Positions 10,901 through 24,200 of a stretch of DNA of 64,000 nucleotides are shown piece after piece (position 1 is the stretch's first letter; each line of letters starts with the position of its first letter). The stretch is from Nereocystis luetkeana (lineage: Eukaryota > Sar > Phaeophyceae > Laminariales > Laminariaceae), in assembly GCA_031213475.1 (NCBI GenBank), contig JARUPZ010000009.1:11007601-11071600 (forward strand), given 5' to 3'. The notes under the pieces were generated by a model. The model was not told the origin of the DNA. It ran no database searches and saw nothing but the letters and a program-made list of their open reading frames with translations. The translations under genes were made by a program, and so were the position numbers.

Positions 10901-12732
10901 CTTGAGGTGGGTATTCACCAGGGTTCTTCACGATGACGTTTATCCCATCGGTTCGGTGCGGTTCGGTGCGGTCAACCGCACTGCGCCGAGCCATACGATT
11001 TTTGCCTCTTAAAAACCGCACCGCACCGCACCGTAGGTTTTACGAAAAAACGAGAAAACCGCACCGAACCGCAACGTAGGATTTCAAATATAACCGAACC
11101 ACACCGTAGGGTTTCTGATATCTATCTGTAAACCGCACCGAGCCGCAAGGTCGCGTATACGATGTTTTGAAACCGCACCGAACCGCACCGTAGCATCTAT
11201 CACAGCACCGGACGGCGCAGTAGGATTCACAATTAATACCTGAAATCCGCACCGAACCGCACCGTAAGATTCCTGATTTCACAAAACCGCACTGAGCCGC
11301 ATCTCAGGAAGGTCTTTGAAACCGCACCACACCGTGTGCGTCAAGATACGGTGCCAAAAAACGATATATTGGTTACTTAACGATGCGGTTAACTTGAACC
11401 ATAGAAAAACCGCCGTTCCATCGGCTGCGGACGGTGCAACAGGGTCACGGTTTCGCACGGCTCCGGACGGTTTCTGCACGGTTTCGTGTCAAAAGTTTCC
11501 CCGCTGGCTTGGTTGATCTTCTTCTGGTATTTCATATTTTAAATATTTTTGTGGTTGAAAACCCAAGGAGAGTTAATAGTTTATATTAATAATTTTTGAT
11601 ATTTTTTGTACTCCGAGTCTCCGGAATGTACCAACCGGAAAATATGAAATACCAGTACCTGGTAGGAATTATGAAAATACCAGAAAAAAAAGGATGTCTG
11701 TAAAAACTGAAAAAATCGTCAGAAACATTAGACTGCCTGCGCAAACTATTTTCGTGTAGCAAGGACTTCCTTCCGTCGGAAAGATGGTCAAAATAAGAAA
11801 GCCTTCCGTCATGCGCATGCATGCATAATCCGAGACGAAAAAATGATAAGGCTGGGTCTTATGCAATTTGTTTCGAGTAATTAAAAAAGGCAGGAAGTCG
11901 GATTTTGCACCGGCAAAAAGCCACACCAGATCGGTGCGCCGTGTGCTGTCCTATCGTGATTTTGGTCTTATTTCATTGGAGGAAAAAAATAACAAAACAG
12001 AACCGACATTTTGAACTCCACGCGGACCACGACACGAACGCGAGTCGCTCACGCCGGGTTGGGCGATCAACCTTCACCACGAGCCCCTCGAAGGAAGCAG
12101 CGGAACGTGGAAGCCCCTGGGGAGCAGCGTAAGGGGTTTGCTAGTCGCTGGACCAGCAAGGAGCTCTCGCCCTTGGGGAGCATGAGCTGCTTGCGGCGGT
12201 CGTAGTCCGAAAAAAAACGTTAGATTGTTTTGATACACTGCTGCTGTAGTCTCGTCCTATTCGTTTACAGAGTTGTTTAGCCTAGAGCAGCTGCAGTGGG
12301 GCGGCCGCAAGGGACACGATGGTGGGCAAGGTACTGATGCCCTCCCTCTCCGTGGTGGCCGATGCACAAGTGTTGAAGCCCAGATGTGTACAAGCGTAAC
12401 CTAGCATTTTTTAGGGTCGTGACCCGTCATGAACCCAGCCTATAACCTGAACAATATTGTATAATGCCACCGAGATCTTGTACAAAAGCAAATTTTTTCA
12501 CTTTCAGAGCTGGTCAGAAAATGCTGCCAAAAACAATCAGTTCCTCGAATTTCAGGAGATACAAAATCTCGGAGGATTTTTTCCCCCACCAAACAGGCCC
12601 CATAAGACGTGATTCTGATAAAATCTGATCAGATATGGGACCAGATACCCCGAAGCCTCCGTAAACAGTCATATCATCACCTTCAAAAATGCGTAAGATC
12701 CGGCCTAAATATTGAATTATTTCGTTTGAAAA

Positions 12733-13230
12733 ATGAGCAAATGCAGCAGCGGCAGCACCTTTGCGGCACTCAACGAGCAGAACAGAAGGGGTGCAAGCAG
12801 CAGTAGTACCTACCTTTTGCACAGAAACAGCAGCAGCAGCAGCAGAAGAAGAAGCAGCAAGCTGGAGAAGAAGCGAAAAGCAGCAGCAACCACCAACAGG
12901 CAGACGTGCGATCTAACTTGCGCTCCTCGACGCTCGACGTGCAAGCAACGCCACCACAACGAGAATATCGGCCCTCCACCTTCTTCGTTTTCCTCTCTGC
13001 CCGAGAAGAGATCGTAGGGGCGAAGGTCACAGGAGCGTGGCGGCAAGGGTGCGTGCGCTTGCAGGTGCAGGAGCAGCCGCAAGCAGTAGCGGCGCCTGGA
13101 ACAGCGCTTGCAGTAGCGCTCGCATGACGTGGCTCTCTTGCTTGCAGCAGCACTTTACTTGCTTACAGCCGCGTTTGTTTGCGGCAGCGCTTGCTTGCAG
13201 CAGAGCTTGCTTGTGCAGCACCGCTCGCTT
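12733..13230 (+). repeat. CAG/GCA-rich low-complexity stretch
   Basis: Imperfect CAG/GCA triplets, densest at 12826-12890 and again at about 13060-13215. Open frames here (Ser-, Arg- or Leu-rich depending on frame) are composition-driven. Confidence 0.7.
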
Positions 13231-13719
13231 CCGTTACGTATGGCCCAGAAAAAATGCGTCACAAACAGTACGAAACCGCGGTTTGTTACTGTTCATTCGT
13301 ACGGGGCACCGAAGAGAAATAATAGTGGTTTCGTTAGAGTGCCCCGATAGAAGCCGGAGAACCGTACTACACCGCGGTTTAGTACGGTTTATAAATATGG
13401 TGCACCGTAGAGAAAGCGTGTGTTGTACGGTTTTCCTTGGGGGGAATGGAAACGCACCGTAGAAAACCCGATTCCACGGGAAACCAAACCGAATCGGACC
13501 GTATGATATATCACTAAAACGAGCCGCACCGTAAGATTCCCGATTTTCGGAAACCGCACCGAACCGCACCGTAGGATCCAGCACAAAATCGAACCGCGCC
13601 ATAGGGAATCACAATACTTGAAAACCGCGCAGAACCGCACCGCAAGATTTCCGATTTTTCTAAACCGCGCCGAACCGGATCGTCAGATTTTCCAATTGAG
13701 AAGCCCTCACCGTGCAAGG

Positions 13720-14185
13720 ACGGATAACCGTGAAGACCCCTGGTATTTCCCAGGGTATTACCAGGAAGTTCTGAAAGTTCTGTACGCCCGTGCAACAAAT
13801 GGAACTTCTGTGAGTTCTGTACCCCCGGGCCGCAGTCGAAACTTCTGTGACTTCCGCACGCCCGGGCCCCAATCGGAGCTTCAGTGAGTTCTGTACGCCC
13901 GTTCCATCATAAATACCCGGAACCTATGTTAGTTCTGTACGCCCGTGTGATAATACCCGGAACTTCTGTGAGTTCTGTGCGACCGTCATTCCCGTACCCG
14001 GAATTTCTGTAAGTTCTGTGCGACCGAGCCACAATACCCGGGGTACCGGTACATCATTTGTATACCTGCCTGGAACTTACGTGGGTTATGCACGTCCGTG
14101 CCACAATACCCGGAACTTCTGTGAGTTCTGTAAGAGTTTATACTCTGACCTGGAACTTCTGTAAGTTCTGTAAGACACCTATACC
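13720..14185 (+). repeat. minisatellite, unit about 40-50 bp
   Basis: About ten imperfect units built from GGAACTTCTGTGAGTTCTGT followed by ACGCCCGTGCCACAATACCC. It grades into a CCCTAA-like run at about 14190-14215. It lies inside the 4-kb inverted-arm element. Confidence 0.8.
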
Positions 14186-14944
14186 CTAACCCTAAACCTA
14201 CTAACCCTACAGAGCCTATCGTGTTTTTCATATTTCCCATCAGGTGTACTTCCGGAGACTCGGAGTAAACCATATATCACAAATTTAAACGTAAATGTAC
14301 TCAATTTAATATTTTTCTGATTTTGAACCACAAAATAAATTTTCAAAATATGAAGTACCATAAGATCAACCAAGCCAGCGGGAAGATTTTTGACACGAGA
14401 CCGTGCAGAAACCGTCATGAGCCCTGCGAACCCGTGACCTATTGCACCGTTCCACGGCCGATGTAACGGTAGTTTTTCCACGGGTTCAAGTTTACATTAC
14501 CGTTACATAACCGATCTAACGGTTTTTGGCACCGTATCTTGACGCACACGGTGCGATATGGTTTCGATGGCATTCCAACGATGGGGTTCCGCGCGGTTTT
14601 TTTGAATCAGGAATCTTAGGGTGCGTTTCGGTACGGCTTTCAGACATTGTGAATCCTACATGGCGGTTCGGCTCTGTGATACATCCTACGGTGCGGTTCT
14701 ATGCGGTTTTCAAACATCGTATATGCTACGGTGCGGTTCGGTGCGGTCTTCCTATTTCGTAAACCCTACCGTGCGGTGCGGTTTTCAAGGGGCAGAAGTC
14801 GTACGGTGTGGTGCGGTGCAGTTAACGGCACGGAGCCGAACCGAACCGATAGAACAAACTGCACCGAAAATTAACCTGAAAAATTGCAATCAACAGTTTA
14901 CAACACTGTGAAACTCTTGGTAAGGGTGAGTACCTCGTCATTGT

Positions 14945-15962
14945 TGCCGAACCGTCAACGGTGTGGTGTGCAATAATTGTAGTCGCGTTCAGGGCTTTAC
15001 GTCGTCCGATCGTTTTTTTTTTAGGCCCAACACGTGTGTGGGGATAGCATTGGCGTTCCAACCAGTCTTGCCTTTCAGGATGTGTCCTTCCCCCTTCATC
15101 GCTTGCAAAATATCAACTATACGACCGATGGATAATTGTAAGCGTTCGTCCCATGCTCAGATAACTTTTCCTTATTTATTTCACGAAATAAATCAAGAAC
15201 GTGTTGGGTTTACACCTTCAGTCGGAAGGCATTCCTTACCTTTGAGACAGGCAGTAAGGAAAGGGGGGGGGGCACCCTATGTCCTTAGGTTCTAGCCGCC
15301 TAGAGAGAAATCGGCCGAGTGGCTAACACGTACGTTTGCGCGTCAACCGGTAAGATGTTATTCTCTAATTTTTGCGATTAGAACCACAGGAGTGATTGCT
15401 TAATTTCACGGCAAAAACAGCACATATCGCATGTGCAAGGTTTGTTGAGGGCCATCACCACCTGCGCGGTTAGCGCGAACTAGGCAGCGTGGGCCGGGGT
15501 CGTAGGTTCTCTACGGAAGCACAACAAGTAGATCGCGGGGGGAAGGTATCCAACAAATCAAAATCCGCATTTGTATCGATGTCATGTGATACACTATGTG
15601 TCGGGCTTGCCTTACTGTTTGTATCAGATTCCACCTGTCGACTTAGGTATCAGTGGTGGTCCCGATAAAAGGCAACCTATTGACGAGCGAATCGATATCG
15701 CCTCGTAACCGCACTCGTGCCTTGTAACCGAACTCGACTAGTTGACGAACAACAATCTATGTATGGCGTATCGCCTAACATATATAAGGTGCATTGGTGG
15801 AGAGTAAATACCACACCTACGTACGCGTCACGTTGTTACCCGGTGTCATAGTCGATCTTAACGAGGAGTTTGTTTCAGTGTTTTTCAGTATTATTTTCTC
15901 GAAATAAATGTGCCGGGAGAGGCCGAAAACGTCCGACCCCGACAAATAAATTAAATGACGTC
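14945..15962. other. unassigned sequence
   Basis: No gene recognised. A solitary MITE end related to 4609-4957 lies near 15850-15900 (GTCGATCTTAACGAGGAGT). Confidence 0.4.
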
Positions 15963-15964
15963 TA

Positions 15965-16069
15965 TTACGGGGGACCCTAGTTAACAGGACCCATGGTGTA
16001 CATAAAAACCTATATATTTAACCATTTTAAAGAACAATATTTGTTCCTGTTAACTATGGTCCCCCGTAA
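15965..16069. mobile_element. TA-flanked MITE, copy 2
   Basis: 105 bp, same family as 9450-9557: TTACGGGGGACC at one end, GGTCCCCCGTAA at the other, TA on both sides. The arms are nearly perfect inverted repeats with a short A/T loop. Confidence 0.8.
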
Positions 16070-16362
16070 TAGAAGTTTTTCAAGTTTTTCCGGCAAACTA
16101 CACACAAGGCTGAAGCGGATCGGGCAGCCCCAACGTTCGAGCTGTCCCGCCACTCTCAAGCAGAAAGGGTTGACAAGGGTCGTTCCTTAGGCCTTTACCA
16201 AGTCATGGCCGGACGCACAAGGGAGAAATGTCTTTGTGGGCTCTCGTGGTCGACTCACAAGATGAACTAACCAAGGTTTGGCGATCGACTGAGCTCGGTG
16301 AGGGCTATAAGCAGAGACTCTGTCGCATTGGGCGTGGTTGTAGCGTGACCAGTTAGTTGGTG

Positions 16363-17230
16363 ATGGCCTCCACACCCCAAGGCACCGACACCTGCCTACG
16401 AGTCAATCAAGCCGATGGCAGTGGGGCCATTGCAGAGATGGTTCCGCGAGCGCAGCTGATTGATGTAGTGACGGTTGTGCGCCTGATGGACGACTACTTC
16501 GCGAGCAAACTGAAGGAAGTACTCGACAAAATTCAACCCTCTCTGAAATTTGTGAAAATTTAATGTCGAAATTTCAACGAAGTTTGAATACGATACGAGT
16601 AGTTAACCCATGAAAAGCCTGAGTCCCGTTAGGGGGCAAACGACTCAAATTTCACGTTGTTTGTCCCCAAAACGGGACTGTGATCCTAAAATGTTTTCAG
16701 ATCGTCCTTATTATGTTGGAACACCACACCCCATAAGGAAATACGTCCGAAAGACAACCAAACCCCGTAACCATCAAGCGACGGTACCATGCACCCACAG
16801 CATTCCTGATAATCTTCCTCATGCTGCCCCCGAAGGTCAAACGACCGGCGACGTAGGTTTGAAGATATTCGTGAAAAATGTCGAGTGTCATTGTTTGTAG
16901 GACTGTGGATAAAAATCAGGCATATCAAGTCCACCGGGGTAAATATCAGGTAATACCATCACCATGCAGAAAGCGCGCGCCACGAGCGGTGCTTGGCTCG
17001 TGAATATCCATTTACCTAATAATAAGCAAGACACCTATTCAACGTCAAGCGTGTGGCCGCCAAAGTCTCAAATGGTTTGTTTTCTTCTGGAAACAGGTGC
17101 CACGGGTTCCACTTGGGCCTGCAGAGAGTCGCCAAGCTTCGTTTGCACAGTAGCTGGACAGCCGAGAATTGTATTTACTCTCGCGCGCCCCCGTCGTTTT
17201 CGGCTTGGAAATTTTCGATGATATCGACAA
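16363..17230 (+). mobile_element. probable retrotransposon coding remnant
   Basis: A short frame beginning ATG at 16363 (MASTPQGTDTCLRVNQ...) has balanced codon use unlike its surroundings. A second frame at about 16964-17221 contains a retropepsin-like signature (a hydrophobic pair followed by TGATGST). Together these point to a broken LTR-retrotransposon piece (Gag-like start, protease-like segment), with a piggyBac-like MITE lying between the two. It is old and broken. The assignment rests on one short motif. Confidence 0.3.
16603..16694. mobile_element. piggyBac-like MITE, copy 2 (degraded)
   Basis: Begins TTAACCC and contains GTTTGTCCCCAAAACGGGAC like copy 1; the right TTAA is no longer recognisable. 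More diverged than the copy at 3060. Confidence 0.6.
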
Positions 17231-17234
17231 ACCG

Positions 17235-18925
17235 CCTGCTCGTCACGAAATTCTACTTCCGTGCCAAACCTGTGAGACCATCTCGACGCGGGGTCGTTCA
17301 GACGAAAAGCCGCGTGTGTAGATGGTTCTGCACTATGGCTCTTGTGTCCTGTGACCATACATAGTAGAAAACAAAAGTGTAAACAGCACAATATATAACT
17401 GAAGCACATCGTACCCGAAGAATTTCAGAAGGAAAAAAGTGAGAAATAGCGTAGGTATGTATGCATAGGTATCTACGTGCGTATGAATACAGAGTTTGTA
17501 CACAAGCACTTTAACCGAGTGACCGCAAACACACACAGTGTGCAGATAATAACAGTGTACGTATGGCCTGTTTGATTGGTTCAAAGTTGGCCAAAATCAG
17601 TTGAACGCTAGACAGATGGATAATTTCAAGAATACGATGGCCTTTCAGAGGCAAAACCAGTTACGATGTAACCCTGCCCGATTGCAGCGCTCCTAGCGTC
17701 TGCGTTGTATTTTTTTTCAGTATATACCAGGTACCTGTTTTTGTGAGAAAAGTGGCCAGGTATACCTGATTTTGCTACTACCATGGTTCCAAAACTACAT
17801 AACAAAAACGAGTCCTCACCGGTATGTTGTATTGTGGGTGGGGGCGACGGCTAGAAAAAATGTTGTAGTGTGAATATATAATCAAATAGGTTTAGAACAG
17901 GGCAATAAAAGACCTTTGAGGTGCAATCTTCCGAAGTTTGGAGATACTTGAATTTGGTGGTATATGTACACAGGCTATTCAGTTATCAGGGCTCCAGGGT
18001 CTTTTCTTTGAAACGCAACGTGAAACACGTGTTGGGCTCACGCGCCGCAGGCGCGTGGAGGTAGCCTCACCTCGAAGGGTTTCCGGAGGTTGGACGCAAA
18101 GTATCGTACGCCCGAAAACCCCTCCTTTAGGTTGGCATAGAAACCCAAAACAATTTCAACGACAGCGACAACGAACACTGGTTGACCAACAAGCGTTTCG
18201 TCTGCGGCTAAATGTGTACGCCTCGTGAAACATCGTGTGATCGTGTGGCGCTTAACGAAAAACCTCTCGCCTATTATTGGTGTGCCCACCAACAACGATC
18301 ACTGACTTGGCCGTTTCGCCCGCACAACCGCTATCGCACGCCCTACCGGCAACGGTTTTGCGTCGTTGCATCAGGGCGAGGGTGTTCGTGGTCATCTCGG
18401 GTTTCCGGCGTGAGCCTTACCGTTCTTTTATGAGGGTAATACGTGGGACTAGAAAAGCAAGGTGGATTAGGAAAAACGCCTCTTACATGTTTGCCCGCCC
18501 TATTTCATAATACCCCTTGTTGACGGTGTCATCATCTGTGTTCTGGACCCCCGAACGCTCACACCTTGGCGATACGACGCAATCTACAGCGTGGCCGAGG
18601 TCTGCAACGCTCCTTAGCAATCATCCCTACCGTCTGCAGATACCCCTCCCTCCCCTCCCAGCTCCCTATTGTATATAGGTTGGGTTGGTGACGGTTGGCA
18701 ACGACACTGTAAAACGTGTCGCTCACTATGTGATCTAGACAACCAGGATACCGTTATTGTTTTTTGTTTTGGCTGTCGCCGACAGTTGGTTGTCTAGTCA
18801 TATCATTTGTGCGAGGTATATAACATTTACTCCGCACAAGGTTAATTGACTGTATTAAGTACCAGGTAGGATTCAAGTTACGGCACCCAAGAGGCAGTTA
18901 CATAGTACTCCCATAGCTTTCTCTG
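17235..18925. other. unassigned sequence
   Basis: No gene recognised. TACCAGGTA motifs at 17725-17733 and 18860-18868. A 70-bp hairpin at 18731-18800 (arms TGATCTAGACAACC and GGTTGTCTAGTCA) may be a tiny fold-back element. Confidence 0.4.
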
Positions 18926-18929
18926 GAAG

Positions 18930-19168
18930 TGGCCGTACCGGAAATTTAATTAACTCTTTGAAGCTGTCATCCATGTGAATGTCCGCCTTCCAATCGATTC
19001 AGAGTAGGATGCAGCTTACCTTTCATGCAACAAACTCGCCGGACACCTCACGGCGCTTCGCGCTTGGTGCAAGCAATGTCTGCCTGGTCGGTGAAAACCC
19101 GACATGCTCCGTCCCGGGATTATAGGTGTGCGAGGGTCTATGGCCATACGACTACCGCCATGCAGGAG
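18930..19168 (+). repeat. about 230-bp interspersed repeat, copy X
   Basis: Aligns with 60850-61095 (plus) and, over its 3' part, with 30250-30425 (minus). Shared blocks include GCAAGCAATGTCTGCC, GGTCGGTGAAAACCC and the ending GAGGGTCTATGG.CATACG. It could be a SINE or a gene fragment. It runs directly into the 101-bp tandem repeat. Confidence 0.6.
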
Positions 19169-19471
19169 ATCGGATACATCTCTTCTATCGAGTGCACCCC
19201 CCTCCCATGTCCTAAAACCACCTAGCTGTGGCGCTTTCCCACCTGCAGTGTATGAACGAGGTTAATGTAATCGGATACATCTCTTCTATCGAGTGCACCC
19301 CCCTCCCATGTCCTAAAACCACCTAGCTGTGGCGCTTTCCCACCTGCAGTGTATGAACGAGGTTAATGTAATCGGATACATCTCTTCTATCGAGTGCACC
19401 CCCCTCCCATGTCCTAAAACCACCTAGCTGTGGCGCTTTCCCACCTGCAGATTATGAACGAGGTTAATGTA
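19169..19471. repeat. three-copy 101-bp tandem repeat
   Basis: Three consecutive 101-bp units (19169, 19270, 19371) starting ATCGGATACATCTCTTCTAT. The copies are essentially identical except near the end of the third, so the amplification is recent. No gene inside. Confidence 0.95.
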
Positions 19472-21042
19472 GGTAGTACACACCCCGACAACAGCACCCC
19501 CGGCGAAACTACTTGGAGCGGTGACAGTATCGCCCCCGGGGTGTATTTGGCTCCTTGTCTTATGGACTACATATTATATTGGTGGCGAACACATCATCAA
19601 ATTGACTGCCCACAATCATTGTTTTGGCTTGGAGAGAACGTGTGTGTTATCGCGTTTGTCCCCCATAGCTAGTTTCGCCTGGTTGACGTCAGCCATAATA
19701 GCGAAACATGGAGTTAATCCGTGGTAAGGAAAGCTGTGGGCGTATACAAATCAAAACTCCGCTCCTATCGTATTACATACGAGCGAATCAATTATCCTTG
19801 CATATATATCGCGAAGATCGCCTGACACCCTGGTATAATTCGTCTACTACAGAAAAAACTTCTTCCGAACATGCTACGAAACCAATATGCTCTCCGCGAC
19901 TACCGTTTGGCGTCGACCTGCTTCGTAGACGTCAGTTTTACTTGGCGTAGACTGGTGCTACGGAAAAGGGGGGGGGGGCATTCCAAAGTTATATATTCGC
20001 AACAGCGTACAGTCACTGGGCCGAAAACGTATTTCCCATTTACAGATATGGTCAGTCACAAGATAACCACCACAGCGGGTTTGCTTGTTTCGTTCCACCA
20101 ACGAAGTGTTTGAAAGTCCACTTTAAGCCTGACCATCTAGCTTGTGTGGCCTAAAAATGGCATTATATGTGAAGAGAGATTGCTACGATGCTGTATAACT
20201 CTTGTCGTAAAATTCGAGATATCCGCCGCCCACAAAGTTCACCCCGGTTTGCGTACTGCACCCAGGAAAATATGTATCGCGTGCCTTTAATGCGGCTCAG
20301 GCAGATAGAAATACACATAAAAGGGAACAATAAAAGAGGGGATGGATGGTGGGATGACGATACGGACGATTGTAGATTTCTTCTCAAAACGTATGTGTAT
20401 TTGAATTGGAGGGTGAGGTAACACGTGTTGGCGTACTCGTCCTACCAGTCCGCGGTCTCCGATATATATCAACTAACTACCCAAACATGTTCGTCAATAG
20501 TTTCTCACATTGTTGCCTGGGTGTACGATGAGAGGAGGGGAGTTATACATGTGTCGGACTCGTCTGAATCAAGCCATCTTCAGCCCTTTCATAGTAGTGT
20601 ACTTCATTACAGTTTGACGTCTTCCCGTGGCTTGAAAGAGCAGGTCCACTCCGCGGCTATGTGATGTGCCAAAACATCGGATTACGTATAACGCGCGCAC
20701 GCCTAAGGAAAGCACGTGCCTCAGGCAGGCGTAGGCAGCCTGCATGAACTTTACGAACCCCCAACATTGAAAACTCAAGCAGCTTCGGACGTCGAGAGCG
20801 GGAGAGAGCACACAGCGGAATATCGTCAGCGTTGACACAACCCAATTATTGTGTTATGGTCACGAAGGGCCGGGCCAATGTCTATGCACCGAACGTATAA
20901 GTCCCTCTCTCATGACAGCGTTTTCGCGATACCCTAGCCCTAACCTTACAAGTGTTGGCTATCTGGTGAAGTGGCTTTCTACACCGAACTACGTTTTCAA
21001 TATCACCAACCACAATATCGATCAATGCGAGGGCGTTAGAGG
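19472..21042. other. unassigned sequence
   Basis: No gene or repeat recognised. Base composition shifts around here from CAG/CTG-rich to a more even sequence with many CG dinucleotides. Confidence 0.35.
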
Positions 21043-21284
21043 CGTTCTACGATAGAGGTTCACCCTACATTTTCTGAGGGTCCTCACTTGAGGAGCTCTA
21101 TACCTCACCCGAAAACTGACTTCCGCAAAAATCAAATTGCATTGCGGCGAATAATCCTATGGCCCGAGTCTACAAAACGTTTGTTCTGGAATCAAGGTTG
21201 GCCTTGACACGATTTTGGATCAAGAAACCCCGTCTTTTTATCATAAATAAATTACCGGAAATGTGCTACCTCTATCGTAGAACG
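21043..21284. mobile_element. about 240-bp MITE with 16-bp inverted repeats, copy a
   Basis: CGTTCTACGATAGAGG at 21043 is perfectly inverted at 21269-21284. Related copies: 31050-31290 and a degraded one at about 60408-60642. No coding capacity, and no clear target duplication. Confidence 0.7.
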
Positions 21285-21289
21285 GGTCG

Positions 21290-24200
21290 TTACTAATCAC
21301 CAGACAGATCTCCACCAGGTTCTTCAGAAGCGCTACCAACAGCGCTGTCAAGTTCGTTGAATATCACCGATAAGAGTCTTGCCGCGTTCTATTTGGTTGT
21401 TTGGAGTCCTCGTAGCTGCTCCACGCAGTGAGTGGTGTGACGATATTATGCTATCAATTTCTAACATTGGTTGAAACGTTTCACCGGCGCGAAAAGGCAG
21501 GAAGCGCTACGCCCTTGGAAGGAGCAGGGATGTAGCGGGTATGGCCTTCTCGGACTAGCAGCGTTATTGAAGCGGACTTTGCCATCGAAGGGCGACACAC
21601 CTGCTCGATATGTGTTCCTGTGGTCTGTCGGAAAATCGACAGACAAGACGTTTAGACGTCTACTCATGTTCAGAATGTACTGTCTGGACAGCCGGTAGAC
21701 ACCATGGTTCCTTATACGAACGTTTATATCGCATTTCTCCGCGTCCTTGAAACATCTGCATACCTCGACGGCATACGGTATCACTCTCCGTGATGGCGTG
21801 CACACATACTATACATAGAGGGGGTATCGTAGAAACAGTTGCTTTCTCCGAAGCTCTCCAACGCGCAGATCTCGAAACCCCATCTCAACAAGAATACAAA
21901 TGAAATCGTTCTAGAACATTGATGTGAGCGGACAACGTGTATGAATAAACCTCGAGCGCCGCCAAAAAGATAGTTACGTGGAGGGAGCCATCTGGGAACA
22001 CGGGAAGGCCTATACCCGACAATATATTCAACAGCAAATGCCTCGTCCGAGCAAATCGGAAAAACAAAAAACATGCAGCAGCAATTTTCTGCCAAATATC
22101 TCTCGCCTCTCGCCCTGAAATATTCCAACTCTTCTTGAGGAATTGTCCAACTCAAGTAACAAAGGGAGACAACTGACCTTTCAGGCGGCTATGCAACAAC
22201 CCAAGTCTACAGTAGTACGGACTCGACGGGTGCTAAATTCAGGATATGCTCAGGGTCGGTGAGCTGATTCCAGGTCTCGACCCAAACCCAACTATGGAGT
22301 GATGACGTACTCCCGACACGGCGCGCACAGGTGAAACCTGGGTGGTCCATAAACAACGGTTTCACCCCCTTGGCGGCAATAGGTGTGTTTCCGTCAACGT
22401 AAACGCATATATATTCGAAGGCGGTAACGTTCAGGACCACCTTTGTTTCGATAAAACGAATGCAGTGTAATACGTTAGGATATGTCGAACATATCGTCAG
22501 TAGAGTAGGAACCACGAACACGCAAACCGATCTGCACACCCTGTGGGTTTCTCGTGCACAACATGCACCTATCAAAAAGCATACAGCGCGTTAAATACAA
22601 CCTAAAATGCATGTTTCATTACTCATGCAGAGTTGGCACTACCGTTCCTCGAACACCTACCTCTGCGAATGAACGGGGATATCGGTGTCGCACCTCTTGG
22701 GACTGATCTGTCATGCTCGTCGAATACACACGCACGCACACAAATCCCGGCGTGGTTTGCGGTTTCACTCTAGCGGGAGCCAGGGGAGGGGGGGGGGGAG
22801 ACGTCGGGCACCTACTGCCGATACTTCTCGTGCGGAAATCAAACCATTACAGGCTCTATCTGTCACTCGAAAAAGAGCACCGTCCCAGATTCATCGCCCT
22901 CTAAATATATGTCGGCATTGCAATATGTCCTGAGATTTAAACGTACTCAATGACCTACCCACAATACGTCGAACAATGCAGTATTTCCGTGCCAATACCA
23001 CTGAACAATGGTTGGAATGGCGACCCTGTCTGGTGTTGGGGGTTAAGTGAAAACATGTTTGAACCTTGTATTTGAAGCATCAATCCCGCTCGTATATATG
23101 AAAGGCGTTTACGTTGTTGCCAACCGGGGTCTGTTGTAAACCTCGACGATCGCAGCGAACGTAGCCCGCCCTTCCAATACACCTGTACCCGACGAGACGT
23201 CCGAGTGATAGCACCCGCACTGCGTCAGTCGAATTTACCCTCCGTTCCTCGCGGAACTATGCGGGACCTCCGCGAGTTCATCTGCAAATAACGACGTATT
23301 ACGCGAGGAGGGAGAAAGTTTGCATTCATTTACGACCATGCTGTGAGGTACAACCTCGTGTGAAGAAGTGGTTGAATCATAACGTTCATTAAAGGCTTTT
23401 GATTTAGATGAATTGAACTCATACAATGTGAGCACCATGGGCTCGGAGCAATATTAACAGTCGTGTCACGAACGGGTTGTATGCTACGACGACAAAGCGG
23501 CATACACCACGGGTACTGGAGTGTCGAGTGTTTCTTCGTGTTTGGGCTTTGCCACACAAGTGGTCAAGCGACGAAACCAATACACCGAGGGGGCTCAATC
23601 TTAAACTGCTGATGGTTGAAGTGGCCGTACTCAATCCGTATACCGAGCCGTAAAATGGTAGCTTTTCGCATATCAGCCCAGCTGCGTCCCACTAAATGAG
23701 CGATCGCGCGTAGAGCTGGTCCTGTGCGCTTCGATCTGACGCGAGGTTTGGCGCTAGCAAAACAAACGACACGTGAAAAACTATGATCACAGGGTTGACT
23801 GTTTTGGTATAGAGCTCCACACGCGTGGTATTCTCTTTGTACCGCCTCGAACTTACTACACGTCTAAGCGCAGAGTCTACATTCATTTTCATCTGTCCGG
23901 GCAACATCGGGATTACTCGATCGACACCGGCGATCACGTCGCTAAAGACAATGCTATCGCCGCTCTGTAACACAGATGTGCTAGATATTGTTGAATTCGC
24001 CTGGAAGAGGTTTCCTATGTACTCCCACGTGAACAGGAATGAAATGGTACATACATTATCGTAGAGATACGAGAGGTGTGAGAAACAAACGCCGTCTACG
24101 TACGACATAGGAGTGTATTGGTTTCCTTTTATGTTGAACCTACTCCGGGGTTAACAGTCAAGTAGTTGGGTGTGTGAACGTTGCAAAACGATAACGGCAT

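Larger units (their letters stand above)
10902..14940. mobile_element. about 4-kb DNA element with long inverted arms of short GC-rich repeats
   Basis: The left arm (10.92-11.59 kb) and the right arm (14.27-14.92 kb) are inverted copies. Both contain reiterated ACCGCACCGAACCGCACCG-type units, then the same unique blocks (GTGCGTCAAGATACGGTGCC, then GGTTTCTGCACGGTTTCGTG, then CTTGGTTGATCTT). The ends read CAGGGTTCTTCAC (10919) and, inverted, CAAGAGTTTCAC (14919), resembling hAT-type termini rich in subterminal repeats. No matching 8-bp target duplication was found. The interior has CAG-rich stretches and minisatellites but no transposase I can recognise, so it looks non-autonomous. The same GC-rich unit recurs at 13.45-13.69 kb, suggesting nesting. 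Confidence 0.6.

Noticed and set aside
13720-14185. Coding repeat domain
   Set aside because: Units vary in length out of multiples of three and are interrupted; it is a noncoding minisatellite.
19169-19471. CRISPR-like array
   Set aside because: The units are contiguous identical repeats without unique spacers, in a eukaryotic context.
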